DNA from: Domibacillus tundrae
GTDB lineage: Bacteria; Bacillota; Bacilli; Bacillales; Domibacillaceae
Length of the DNA: 64,000 nucleotides
Direction: 5' to 3'
NCBI RefSeq assembly: GCF_000970675.1
Contig: NZ_LAJA01000001.1
Coordinates: 496,001 to 560,000 of the forward strand
Each line of letters opens with the position of its first letter. The stretch's first letter is position 1. Of the stretch, positions 17,147 to 26,004 are shown one piece after another. Position numbers and translations under genes: made by a program. The notes under the pieces were generated by a model. The model saw only the letters and a program-made list of their open reading frames with translations, had not been told where the DNA came from and did not search any database.

Positions 17147-18099
17147 GGCTGCATAACGGCTCCTTTATAAAATTTGCCTTGCCATGTATCACGCTGCAGC
17201 ATTTCTGCATGGATTGCGTTTAACACTTCCCACTTGTTGACGCTCCACATCGGCCCGACCATCAATTCAATGGGCCCATCACCGGTAATGCGGTGCACAA
17301 TCATTTCAGGCGGCAAAATTTCAAGCTGGTCGACAACAAGTTTTGCATATTCGTCCATTGATAAAAAGTCGAGCATCCCTTTTTCGTACTGCTTCACAAG
17401 CGGTGTGCCTTTTAACAAGTGAAGCAAATGGATTTTTATGCCTTGCACGTCCAAATTCGCGATTGCCTGGGCTGTTTCCATCATCATCTCTGGTGTTTCG
17501 AGCGGAAGGCCGTTAATTAAATGCGAGCAAATGCGGATGTTGTGCTTGCGCAGTTTTTCCACGCCTTCTACATACGTTTGGAAATCATGGGCACGATTAA
17601 TAATACGTGCGGTTTTTTCGTGAACAGTCTGGAGTCCAAGCTCCACCCATAAATACGTACGTTCATTCAATTCAGCTAAATACTCGACAACATCATCAGG
17701 CAGACAGTCTGGACGTGTCGCAATGGAAATCCCGACAACATCGTCCTGCTTTAACACAGTTTCATATTTTTCACGGAGCACGTCAACAGGTGCATGTGTA
17801 TTTGTATACGCTTGAAAATACGCCATGTATTTGCCGTGTTTCCATTTTTCGTGCATTTTATTTTTAATATCGTGAAATTGTTTTTCAAGCGGGTCGACCC
17901 GGTCGCCGGCAAAGTCACCTGAGCCTGCTGCGCTGCAAAATGTACAGCCGCCAAACGCCACCGTGCCGTCACGGTTCGGGCAGTCAAACCCGCCATCAAG
18001 CGCAACTTTAAACACTTTGTGACCGAAATGCTCCCGTAAATGATAGTTCCATGTATGATACCGTCTGTCGTCACTAGCGTGCGTAAACGGGTTTGTCAT
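17143..18099 (-). CDS. ytqA: radical SAM protein YtqA (MnmL-type)
   Basis: 318 residues, TIGR01212-type radical SAM protein with an Elp3-like core. The iron-sulphur cysteines are in FDCPNRDGTVAFGGCTFCS (C-x11-C-x2-C). Further landmarks are GISIATRPDCLPDDVVEYL and WVELGLQTVHEKTA. Recent work links YtqA (MnmL) to converting the tRNA wobble cmnm5U to nm5U ahead of MnmM; I give this from memory, and the coupling to mnmM fits. ATG 18099 is preceded by AAAGGAGG. Confidence 0.9.
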   Translation of the reverse strand: MTNPFTHASDDRRYHTWNYHLREHFGHKVFKVALDGGFDCPNRDGTVAFGGCTFCSAAGSGDFAGDRVDPLEKQFHDIKNKMHEKWKHGKYMAYFQAYTNTHAPVDVLREKYETVLKQDDVVGISIATRPDCLPDDVVEYLAELNERTYLWVELGLQTVHEKTARIINRAHDFQTYVEGVEKLRKHNIRICSHLINGLPLETPEMMMETAQAIANLDVQGIKIHLLHLLKGTPLVKQYEKGMLDFLSMDEYAKLVVDQLEILPPEMIVHRITGDGPIELMVGPMWSVNKWEVLNAIHAEMLQRDTWQGKFYKGAVMQP

Positions 18100-18164
18100 G
18101 ATCCATTCCTCCTTTAAAGCTCGTTTTAAATTGTAGCATGAACAGCAGCACTGGTAAAATGCGC

Positions 18165-18193
18165 TTGCATAATGACTAAAGTTTTTCTAGAAT
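18165..18193 (+). promoter_or_regulatory. leuS promoter
   Basis: TTGCAT (18165-18170), 17-base spacer, TAGAAT (18188-18193); gives a leader of about 150 nt before leuS. Confidence 0.6.
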
Positions 18194-18199
18194 GAAAGG

Positions 18200-18349
18200 T
18201 AAAGATTAAGGAAGAAAGCCGTTGAGTTTTTATTCAGCATTGGGTAGAGACACACTTTTCCTGTCCCATTACCTGGGAGGGAGTTTTTTTCATTAGAGCT
18301 CCCGAGAAGGGAAAAAGACGGCTTACATAAATGGAAGGCAGGTTCAATA
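18200..18349 (+). promoter_or_regulatory. leuS leader with attenuator-like structures, not a canonical T-box
   Basis: CCTgTCCC (18260-18267) can pair with GGGAGGG (18275-18281) ahead of T7 (18284-18290), forming a terminator. GCTCCC (18298-18303) can instead pair with either GGGAG in 18275-18283, which would break the terminator. AAGCCGT (18216-18222) pairs with ACGGCTT (18318-18324) and encloses the region. The T-box sequence GGTGGNACCGCG is absent. Control mode unknown. Confidence 0.5.
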
Positions 18350-20761
18350 ATGAATTTTGATCATAAGCAGATTGAACAAAAATGGCAGCAATATTGGGAA
18401 CAAAATAAAACCTTTAAAATGAACAACCATTCTGATAAACCGAAGTTTTACGCGCTCGATATGTTTCCGTATCCATCCGGTGCCGGTCTTCACGTCGGAC
18501 ACCCGGAAGGCTATACAGCGACGGACATATTAAGCCGCTTTAAACGCCTGCAGGGCTATAATGTGCTTCATCCGATGGGTTGGGATGCATTCGGTCTTCC
18601 AGCGGAGCAGTATGCGCTTGATACTGGAAATGATCCGGCTGAGTTCACGGAGCAAAACATTAACAATTTCCGCCGCCAAATTAAAGCGTTAGGTTTTTCT
18701 TATGACTGGGATCGTGAAATTAATACCACAGACCCGGGTTATTACAAATGGACACAATGGATTTTCCTTCAATTGTATAAAAAAGGTCTTGCCTACGTAG
18801 ATGAAGTGCCGGTGAACTGGTGCCCGGCGCTTGGCACTGTCTTGGCGAACGAAGAAGTCATCGACGGCAAGTCAGAGCGTGGCGGACATCCGGTCGAACG
18901 CCGTCCAATGCGTCAATGGATGCTGAAAATTACCGCTTATGCGGATCGATTAATTGAAGATTTGGATGAACTTGACTGGCCGGAAAGCATTAAAGACATG
19001 CAGCGCAATTGGATCGGACGGTCTGAAGGAGCAGAAGTGACATTTAGCATCGATGGATACGATGAAACATTTACTGTTTTTACAACGCGTCCGGATACGC
19101 TATTTGGTGCCACGTATGCGGTTTTAGCTCCTGAACATCCATTTGTAGCAAAAATCACAACCGATGCGCAAAAAGAAGCTGTGAATGCGTACATTGACCA
19201 AATAAAGTCAAAAAGCGACTTGGAGCGGACAGACCTTGCTAAAGATAAAACAGGCGTTTTCACTGGCGCATATGCGGTAAATCCTGTCAATGGCGAAAAA
19301 ATGCCGATCTGGATTGCTGACTATGTACTAATCACATACGGAACGGGCGCGATTATGGCAGTTCCAGCGCATGATGAGCGCGATTTTGAATTTGCGAAAA
19401 AGTTTAATCTGCCGATTCAAGAAGTCGTTGCTGGCGGAAATGTAGAGGAAGAAGCATACACGGGTGACGGAGCCCATGTGAATTCCGGATTCGTAGACGG
19501 CTTAAATAAAGAAGATGGCATTGCAAAAATGATTGAATGGCTTGAAAAAGAAAGCGTCGGCACAAGAAAAGTAACATACCGCCTGCGTGACTGGCTGTTC
19601 AGCCGTCAGCGCTATTGGGGTGAGCCGATTCCAATCATTCATTGGGAAGATGGCACGACGACAGCTGTTCCGGAATCGGAATTGCCGCTTATATTGCCAA
19701 AAACAACAGAAATCCGTCCATCGGGAACCGGTGAATCACCGCTTGCAGTTATTGAAGACTGGGTAAATGTTGTTGATTCAGAGACAGGGAAAAAAGGCCG
19801 CCGTGAAACAAATACGATGCCGCAATGGGCGGGAAGCTGCTGGTATTATCTGCGCTTTATCGATCCGGATAATAAAGAAGCGCTAGCGGATAAAGACTTA
19901 CTAGAGCGCTGGCTGCCGGTTGACATTTACATTGGCGGCGCCGAGCATGCTGTACTTCATTTGTTATACGCGCGTTTCTGGCATAAAGTATTGTACGACA
20001 TTGGCGTCGTTCATACGAAAGAGCCGTTCCAAAAATTGTTTAATCAAGGCATGATTCTCGGTGAAAACAACGAAAAAATGAGTAAGTCAAAAGGCAATGT
20101 TGTCAACCCCGATGAAATTGTGGAAAGCCACGGCGCGGATACACTTCGTCTTTATGAAATGTTCATGGGGCCGCTTGAAGCATCCATTGCATGGAGCACA
20201 ACTGGGGTGGACGGAGCTCGCCGCTTTCTTGACCGTATTTGGCGCTTGCTTATCACAGAAAATGGCTCTTTAACGCCTAAAGTGACAGGTGAGGATAAAT
20301 CACTTGAAAAAGTATACCATCAGACAGTGAAAAAAGTGACAGAAGACTATGAAGGACTTCGTTTCAATACAGCCATTTCGCAAATGATGGTGTTTGTCAA
20401 TGAAGCGAATAAAGCTGAAACGATTCCGGCTGAATATGCGGAAGGGTTTGTGAAATTAGTGTCACCGCTTGCGCCGCATTTAGCGGAAGAGCTTTGGGAA
20501 AAGCTTGGTCATAGCGGTACGGTAACGTATGAAGCGTGGCCGGTATTTGACGAATCAAAGCTTATCGATGATGAAGTGGAAATTGTCATCCAGCTAAACG
20601 GCAAAGTAAAAGCAAAAGTAATGGTTTCAAAAGATGCAACAAGGGAACAAATGGAAGAGATCGCGATGCAAAATGACAAGCTTCGAGAAGAGCTGGCTGG
20701 AAATACGATCCGGAAAGTGATCGCGGTGCCGGGCAAGCTTGTCAATATCGTCGCAAACTAA
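18350..20761 (+). CDS. leuS: leucyl-tRNA synthetase
   Basis: 803-residue class I synthetase charging tRNA-Leu. HIGH motif variant [18 protein letters not shown] near residue 45, CP1 editing domain with [12 protein letters not shown] and the catalytic Asp region [14 protein letters not shown] in [11 protein letters not shown]-terminal anticodon-binding domain ending [11 protein letters not shown]. Length typical of Bacillus. The ribosome site is GGAAGGCAGG. Attenuation in the leader is likely but of unclear type. Confidence 0.98.
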   Translation: MNFDHKQIEQKWQQYWEQNKTFKMNNHSDKPKFYALDMFPYPSGAGLHVGHPEGYTATDILSRFKRLQGYNVLHPMGWDAFGLPAEQYALDTGNDPAEFTEQNINNFRRQIKALGFSYDWDREINTTDPGYYKWTQWIFLQLYKKGLAYVDEVPVNWCPALGTVLANEEVIDGKSERGGHPVERRPMRQWMLKITAYADRLIEDLDELDWPESIKDMQRNWIGRSEGAEVTFSIDGYDETFTVFTTRPDTLFGATYAVLAPEHPFVAKITTDAQKEAVNAYIDQIKSKSDLERTDLAKDKTGVFTGAYAVNPVNGEKMPIWIADYVLITYGTGAIMAVPAHDERDFEFAKKFNLPIQEVVAGGNVEEEAYTGDGAHVNSGFVDGLNKEDGIAKMIEWLEKESVGTRKVTYRLRDWLFSRQRYWGEPIPIIHWEDGTTTAVPESELPLILPKTTEIRPSGTGESPLAVIEDWVNVVDSETGKKGRRETNTMPQWAGSCWYYLRFIDPDNKEALADKDLLERWLPVDIYIGGAEHAVLHLLYARFWHKVLYDIGVVHTKEPFQKLFNQGMILGENNEKMSKSKGNVVNPDEIVESHGADTLRLYEMFMGPLEASIAWSTTGVDGARRFLDRIWRLLITENGSLTPKVTGEDKSLEKVYHQTVKKVTEDYEGLRFNTAISQMMVFVNEANKAETIPAEYAEGFVKLVSPLAPHLAEELWEKLGHSGTVTYEAWPVFDESKLIDDEVEIVIQLNGKVKAKVMVSKDATREQMEEIAMQNDKLREELAGNTIRKVIAVPGKLVNIVAN

Positions 20762-20781
20762 TCAAGGAGGAATGAAGACAT

Positions 20782-21090
20782 ATGATTCCAACAATCACTG
20801 GTGAAGAAGTACGTGAAAAGCTCGAAAATGGCGAACAGCTGGCATTAATTGATGTGCGGGAAAACGATGAAGTGGCAGAAGGCATGATCCCTCAGGCGGA
20901 GCATATCGTCATGGGGACGATTCCTGAACAGTTGGATCGTCTTGACAAAGAAACAGAGTACATTATTATCTGCCGCTCCGGCGTCCGTTCGGAAAATGTG
21001 TCCCGTTTCTTAATCGAAAATGGCTACAAAGCAACAAATATGACAGGCGGTATGCTGGACTATACAGGCGAAACAGCGCCGAAAAACTAA
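20782..21090 (+). CDS. ytwF: rhodanese-like domain protein (YtwF)
   Basis: 102-residue single rhodanese domain; sulphur carrier or transferase in the cytosol. Substrate-side LALIDVRENDEVAEGMIPQA, and the active-site loop CRSGVRS with the persulphide-forming Cys about residue 66. AAGGAGG precedes the ATG 20 bases after leuS, so it is likely cotranscribed with leuS. The sulphur acceptor is unknown. Confidence 0.88.
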   Translation: MIPTITGEEVREKLENGEQLALIDVRENDEVAEGMIPQAEHIVMGTIPEQLDRLDKETEYIIICRSGVRSENVSRFLIENGYKATNMTGGMLDYTGETAPKN

Positions 21091-21092
21091 AA

Positions 21093-21127
21093 AAACTGTG
21101 CGGATTGGCTCCGCACAGTTTTTTTAT
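21093..21127 (+). terminator. terminator after ytwF
   Basis: ACTGTGCGGA, loop TTGGC, TCCGCACAGT, T7; ten-base-pair perfect stem. Confidence 0.95.
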
Positions 21128-21689
21128 GGAAAATCCCTTGAGAGTGTAGACAAATTAATATTTTTTTCAGAACCTTCTTTTTTTCTTCCTCACCATGACG
21201 CTCGGAATGTGTGGGAGGTTTCGTTTGCTGCTTTTAAATGGGAGCCGTAAAGGCGGCGGGTGCGCGGCTTTGCTTTCCACGGAGCAGAAGATGAGCTCGC
21301 TAGTCCCGCAGGAGCCCCCACCGCCTCTGCTTTTAAAATAAGTGAAGATAAAAGAAGCGAGGCGTGTGGCATGCTCCGCTTTGAAACGAGACCGTCACGC
21401 TTCTCACCCGCTTTTCGTGAATAAAAGCAACAGCTCGAACTCTCGCTGCTATTTTAAAACGGGGTGAAGCCAAATGGACGGAGACTCCTGCGGGAACAGC
21501 CAGCTGTGCGAGACCCTGCAGGCGCGTTAGCGACGAAGCGGCTCGCTGGTGGCCCGCGGAAAGCGGAGTCCGTTTGGCTTCACCTATCGGCCCTTTTAAA
21601 AAAGCATAGTTTCTATAAAGACGTTTGCTCGTTTCCAGCAATAAACGCATGCTTTCAAAAAGCAGCCCACTTTGTCGACAGTCTCTCCC
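21128..21689. repeat. gene-free stretch with two palindromic repeat elements
   Basis: 560 bases between convergent ytwF and ytfP. Element 1 (21463-21584): arms GGTGAAGCCAAATGGAC and GTCCGTTTGGCTTCACC, containing GACTCCTGCGGGA and CCCGCGGAAAGCGGAGTCC. Element 2 (about 21244-21332), opposite orientation: GGCGGcGGGTG ... CCCACCGCC arms around GCTTTCCACGG and TCCCGCAGGAG. The GCTTTCCGCGGG ... TCCCGCAGGAGTC pattern is a known kind of dispersed repeat in Bacillaceae genomes. No convincing protein is encoded here. Confidence 0.75.
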
Positions 21690-22943
21690 TTATCTCACGG
21701 CTGCCGCATTCGTTCCGGCAATATGACCGGTGATGAGCGCGGCAGTAATATTGTAGCCGCCAGTATAGCCATGAATATCCAGTATTTCGCCACAGAAAAA
21801 GAGACCATCTTTCTTTTTAGACGCCATCGTTTTCGGTTCAATTTCTTTTACTGATACGCCGCCGCCTGTGACAAACGCTTTTTCAATTGGCAATGTGCCA
21901 CTAACGGCAATTTTAAACGATTTAATGAGAGACGCGAGTTCACGAATATTCGCATCGGACAATTGATTTCCAGAAGTTTCCAAATTGATATCAGCCCGTT
22001 CAAGCAAAAAGTGCAAATACCGTTCTGGCAACAATTTCTTTAAGCTGTTTTTTACCGCTTTTTTTGGTTCTTCCTTGATGATTTGCCGAATCGAAACGCC
22101 TGCTTCATGTTCATTCCCATTCGGAAACACGTCAATAGACATGTAAACAGGAGAGCCATTTTTTTTCAGCTCTTTTACGACGTATTGGCTGCAGCGCAGT
22201 GCGGCGGGACCGGACAAGCCAAAATGAGTAAACAGCATATCCATCCGGTGCGTGACGAGCGGTTTACCTTTTTTATTCAGTACAGACAGCCCGACATCAC
22301 GGAGCGCCAGCCCTTGCATAGAGCGGTTCACAATAAACGGCTCTTTTGACGTGACCGGTACTTCTGTTGGAAATAATTCTGTAATGGTGTGCCCCGCTTG
22401 TTTTGCCCACGGATAACCGTCGCCGGTTGATCCGGTTTGCGGCACTGCTTTGCCGCCGGTCGCGAGGACAACAGCGTTAGAATGAATTTCTTCACCAGAT
22501 GTTAATTGAATACCCCGCATATATTTGTCATCCATTAATAATTTTGCGACAGGAGACTCAAGCCGCATGTCGACTCGAAGCCGCTTTAATTCACCGAGCA
22601 GCGCTTCGACGACGTCCTGTGCCCGATTAGAAACTGGAAACATCCGTCCGTGGTCTTCTTCTTTCAGCTTCACGCCGAGGTTTTCAAAAAAACGGATAAT
22701 GTCTTCATTGCTGAAAACAGAAAAAGCGCTGTACAAAAAACGGCCGTTCCCTGGAATGTGCCGAATAATTTCTTCTACGGGCAGCCGGTTCGTCACGTTG
22801 CAGCGGCCGCCGCCGGAAATTTGCAGCTTGTTGCCGGGCTTTTTGCCTTTATCAATTAACAGTGTGCGCGCGCCCGAACGGCCTGAAGCAATGGCTGCCA
22901 TTAAGCCGGCTGGTCCGCCGCCTACCACAATTACGTCATACAT
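21690..22943 (-). CDS. ytfP: FAD-dependent oxidoreductase, HI0933 family (YtfP)
   Basis: 417-residue flavoprotein. Dinucleotide fold at the N-terminus ([21 protein letters not shown]), the family stretch [32 protein letters not shown], and a C-terminal FAD segment ([29 protein letters not shown]). Family members resemble BaiN and other flavin reductases, but the substrate is unknown. GAGGTGACCCT precedes the ATG. It diverges from murJ, as in B. subtilis (ytfP/ytgP). Confidence 0.9.
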   Translation of the reverse strand: MYDVIVVGGGPAGLMAAIASGRSGARTLLIDKGKKPGNKLQISGGGRCNVTNRLPVEEIIRHIPGNGRFLYSAFSVFSNEDIIRFFENLGVKLKEEDHGRMFPVSNRAQDVVEALLGELKRLRVDMRLESPVAKLLMDDKYMRGIQLTSGEEIHSNAVVLATGGKAVPQTGSTGDGYPWAKQAGHTITELFPTEVPVTSKEPFIVNRSMQGLALRDVGLSVLNKKGKPLVTHRMDMLFTHFGLSGPAALRCSQYVVKELKKNGSPVYMSIDVFPNGNEHEAGVSIRQIIKEEPKKAVKNSLKKLLPERYLHFLLERADINLETSGNQLSDANIRELASLIKSFKIAVSGTLPIEKAFVTGGGVSVKEIEPKTMASKKKDGLFFCGEILDIHGYTGGYNITAALITGHIAGTNAAAVR

Positions 22944-23063
22944 AGGGTCACCTCGTTCTTTAAACTTTTTTCATTATAGCAGATGGCAAAATAAATTGTC
23001 AGGCACGCTGGAAAGATGTACACTAGCAAGTGATGTTTAATGGAGAAAAAGAGGGATTTATTT

Positions 23064-24686
23064 ATGTCATCCAACTTAATAAGAGGGACGTTTATCCTCA
23101 CACTGGGCACGTTTATTTCAAAGTTTCTTGGCTTGTTTTATGTGATACCATTTTACAGCATTATCGGTGGGGAGGATGCGGCCGCGCTGTATAGCTACGG
23201 CTACGTTCCATATACGATTTTTATCAGCATTGCCACAGCCGGTATTCCGCTTGCAGTATCCAAGTACATTGCGAAATATAATGCGATTGAAGAATACGCT
23301 GTCGGCAGGAAACTGTTTAAATCCGGTCTTGTCATTATGCTGTTAACAGGTTTCGCCGCTTTTGCTGTTATGTATTCTTTTGCGCCATTTTTTGCGAAAC
23401 TATCTTTAGGTGGCAAAGAAACAACATACACTATTGATGAAGTGGCAACGGTCATTCGTGCGGTCAGCTTCGCACTTATTATTGTGCCATTCATGAGTGT
23501 AACACGTGGATTTTTTCAAGGGCACCAGTCAATGGGACCTTCTGCTGTTTCACAGGTTGTTGAACAAATTGCTAGGATTATTTTCCTTCTTGGCGGCGCA
23601 TATATCGTTATTCATGTGATGAACGGGTCGGTTGTCACTGCGATCAGCGTTGCGACATTTGCGGCGTTTATCGGTGCGTTAGTTGGCCTGCTCGTCTTAT
23701 ACTGGTACTTTTTTAAGCGGAAAAAGCATTTGGACAAGCTGTTAGAGCAGGATAAAGGACAGGCGGATGTGTCACTGTTTGGCATGTATTCGGAAATTGT
23801 CGTCTATGCCGTTCCATTTATTTTTGTCGGAATCGCGATTCCGTTATACCAGCTTATTGACCAAGTTACTTTTTCAAGAGCCATGTCTCAAATTGGGCTT
23901 GCGGACCAGGCTGTGTCAGCATTCGGAGTGTTAAATTTCAGCACCCAAAAATTGGTGATCATACCGGTTTCTCTCGCAACAGCTTTTGCGATGACACTCG
24001 TGCCGATGGTGACAAGCTCATTTGTGAAAAAAGACATGGCGCTGGTGAAGCAGCAGCTCAATAAAACATTTGAAGTACTGCTGTTTTTGACTGTTCCAGC
24101 AGCTGTCGGCATGGCGCTTTTGGCAGAGCCGCTTTACACTGTTTTTTATAAATACAGTGAGTTTGGCACCGATGTGCTCCGGGTATATGCGCCAGTTGCC
24201 ATTTTATTTGCACTGTTTTCCGTAACAGCTGCTATTCTGCAGGGCATCAATGAACAGCGCTTTACCGTATTGAGCCTGCTGACTGGAATTTTAGTTAAGC
24301 TTTCGCTGAACATTCCGCTGATTAAACTTTTTGAAACGGAAGGCGCTGTGTATGCGACCGCTCTAGGCTATTTGACTTCTATTGTCATCAATATTGTCGT
24401 TATTCGCATGTACGCATCGTATTCTCTTCGTCCACTCGCCAAAAAGATTGGGCTGATCACAGCATTTAATGCCGTGATGGCGATTGTGGTGATCACGCTT
24501 TATGGCATTTTGTCAATGGTCCTTTCAACAGAAACAAAAGGCACTGCGTTATTGATTATTTTCATTTGCGCAACTGTCGGAGCGATTGTTTATTTCGCGA
24601 TCAGCGAGAAGTCGGGTCTTCTTGATGAAGTATTTGGATCAAGACTTGATAGTATTAAACGAAAACTACGCTTGAAAAAAGCATAA
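23064..24686 (+). CDS. murJ: lipid II flippase MurJ (YtgP), MOP superfamily
   Basis: 540-residue membrane protein with about 14 helices, MVIN/polysaccharide transporter fold. Begins SSNLIRGTFILTLGTFISKFLGLFYVIPFY and carries MSVTRGFFQGHQSMGPSAVSQVVEQ, typical of the Bacillus YtgP group. YtgP supplies MurJ function in B. subtilis, moving lipid II across the membrane for cell wall synthesis. Start 23064 is used because AAAGAGGGA precedes it; the upstream in-frame ATG at 23040 has no site. rsuA-like gene follows 11 bases later. Confidence 0.92.
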   Translation: MSSNLIRGTFILTLGTFISKFLGLFYVIPFYSIIGGEDAAALYSYGYVPYTIFISIATAGIPLAVSKYIAKYNAIEEYAVGRKLFKSGLVIMLLTGFAAFAVMYSFAPFFAKLSLGGKETTYTIDEVATVIRAVSFALIIVPFMSVTRGFFQGHQSMGPSAVSQVVEQIARIIFLLGGAYIVIHVMNGSVVTAISVATFAAFIGALVGLLVLYWYFFKRKKHLDKLLEQDKGQADVSLFGMYSEIVVYAVPFIFVGIAIPLYQLIDQVTFSRAMSQIGLADQAVSAFGVLNFSTQKLVIIPVSLATAFAMTLVPMVTSSFVKKDMALVKQQLNKTFEVLLFLTVPAAVGMALLAEPLYTVFYKYSEFGTDVLRVYAPVAILFALFSVTAAILQGINEQRFTVLSLLTGILVKLSLNIPLIKLFETEGAVYATALGYLTSIVINIVVIRMYASYSLRPLAKKIGLITAFNAVMAIVVITLYGILSMVLSTETKGTALLIIFICATVGAIVYFAISEKSGLLDEVFGSRLDSIKRKLRLKKA

Positions 24687-24697
24687 AGGAGTAAAAG

Positions 24698-25408
24698 ATG
24701 CGTTTAGATAAATGGCTCGCCAATTCCGGGATTGGATCCCGGAAAGAAGTAAAAAAATTGTTGAAAACCGGGGCTGTAACTGTGAATGGGAAAATGACAA
24801 AAGACGCAAAGGTCCATGCCGACCCGAATGCGGATAATGTGATGCTTTTCGATGAGCCGGTTGAATACCGGGAATTTATTTATTTGATGATGAATAAGCC
24901 AAATGGCGTCATTTCCGCAACAGAAGACAAGAGAGATGAAACGGTCATTGATTTGCTCGATGATGCGCATAAGCACTTCGATCCGCACCCGGTCGGCCGG
25001 CTCGATAAAGATACGGAAGGTATGCTGTTATTAACAAATGACGGGCACTTGTCGTATCAATTGCTGTCACCAAAACATCATGTGCCGAAAACATATTTTG
25101 CCCGTATTCATGGGCAGGTAACCGAAGCTGACATTGCCGCGTTTAAAGAAGGCGTAACGCTTGATGACGGGTATAAAACGAAGCCGGGTGACCTCGTTAT
25201 TTTATTAAGCGGCGACGAATCAGAAATTGAACTGACGATCACCGAAGGGAAATTTCATCAAGTGAAGCGCATGTTTCAGGCGGTCGGCAAAGAAGTAGTG
25301 TACTTAAAACGGCTCTCCATGGGCGCGCTCGGTCTTGATGAAGAACTGGAATTAGGCGAATATCGAGAGCTGACAGAAGAAGAACTGAATTTATTAAAAG
25401 AGAACTGA
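24698..25408 (+). CDS. 16S rRNA pseudouridine synthase, RsuA family (YtzG-type)
   Basis: 236 residues: N-terminal S4 RNA-binding domain (MRLDKWLANSGIGSRKEVKKLLKTGAVTVNG) and RsuA/RluB-type catalytic domain with the catalytic Asp in VGRLDKDTEGMLLLTNDG. The tail TEGKFHQVKRMFQAVGKEV is the usual motif III. Expected to convert a uridine of 16S rRNA to pseudouridine; the exact site is inferred by family. Strong site AAAGGAG; operon with murJ. Confidence 0.92.
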   Translation: MRLDKWLANSGIGSRKEVKKLLKTGAVTVNGKMTKDAKVHADPNADNVMLFDEPVEYREFIYLMMNKPNGVISATEDKRDETVIDLLDDAHKHFDPHPVGRLDKDTEGMLLLTNDGHLSYQLLSPKHHVPKTYFARIHGQVTEADIAAFKEGVTLDDGYKTKPGDLVILLSGDESEIELTITEGKFHQVKRMFQAVGKEVVYLKRLSMGALGLDEELELGEYRELTEEELNLLKEN

Positions 25409-25409
25409 A

Positions 25410-25441
25410 AAAACGGCTGTCCATAGCGGGCAGCCGTTTTT
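25410..25441 (+). terminator. terminator after the pseudouridine synthase gene
   Basis: ACGGCTGtCC ... GGGCAGCCGTTTTT. Confidence 0.92.
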
Positions 25442-25453
25442 GGTATAAAAATA

Positions 25454-25675
25454 TTAGGATGTCATCCGAACTTTTTTTTCCGTGGTTGTCCATTTTCCGC
25501 GTGTTGGACTAAAAACAAGCTCATTGTAAGCCAGTACATTCAAGTCGCGTTGAATTGTTCGCGGGGTGATGCCAAATTCATCTACAATATCCTGCGTTGT
25601 CACAGTCCCATTTTCTTTAATGAACATATAGATGGATTTTATGCGAGTCAGCATTCGATTTGTAGTAGGCTTCAA
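25454..25675 (-). CDS. ytzE: DeoR-type HTH regulator YtzE
   Basis: 73 residues, essentially one winged helix-turn-helix of DeoR type: TRIKSIYMFIKENGTVTTQD, IVDEFGITPRTIQRDLNVLA, and a wing ending SPTRGKWTTT. No effector domain. Close to B. subtilis YtzE, whose targets are unknown. The start is TTG at 25675 behind GAGGGAG, giving MKPTTNRML as in the family. Confidence 0.88.
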   Translation of the reverse strand: MKPTTNRMLTRIKSIYMFIKENGTVTTQDIVDEFGITPRTIQRDLNVLAYNELVFSPTRGKWTTTEKKVRMTS

Positions 25676-26004
25676 AGAACCACTCCCTCATCTTTTTTCC
25701 CTGAGGCATAACAACAACAGACGGCAGAAAATGATAATATGATTAAGCTGATTCAGACATCTCCTTTACAGCCTATTTTTATACAGGTGTTAAACTGTCT
25801 GATAATTACAGTGTACTGTATTTGTATAGAATTTGCTAGAAAAAACCGTTGAGTTTACATGATGTTTACCCTTTTTTAATAATATTATGCCTTTAAACGG
25901 GAAAAATGTACGTAATTTTTCTATATGTTCTGAAAAATAATCTTTTGTAAAGGAATTAGTTAAAATGACTGTTCCCATGTAAAATGAAAAAGGGAGGAAT
26001 GTTT
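25676..26004. other. AT-rich intergenic region ytzE / pepV
   Basis: 329 bases between divergent genes, very AT-rich, no coding signal. It holds a perfect 6-2-6 inverted repeat TACAGTGTACTGTA (25807-25820) that could be an operator, and presumably the promoters of both genes. No riboswitch or terminator recognised. Confidence 0.55.

Noticed and set aside
18200-18349. leuS leader as a standard T-box
   Set aside because: The GGTGGNACCGCG element and a clear stem I are missing; kept only as an attenuator of unknown type.
21333-21650. Open frames of about 100 codons in the gene-free island
   Set aside because: They run through the palindromic repeat arms, have no ribosome site and no recognisable protein features.
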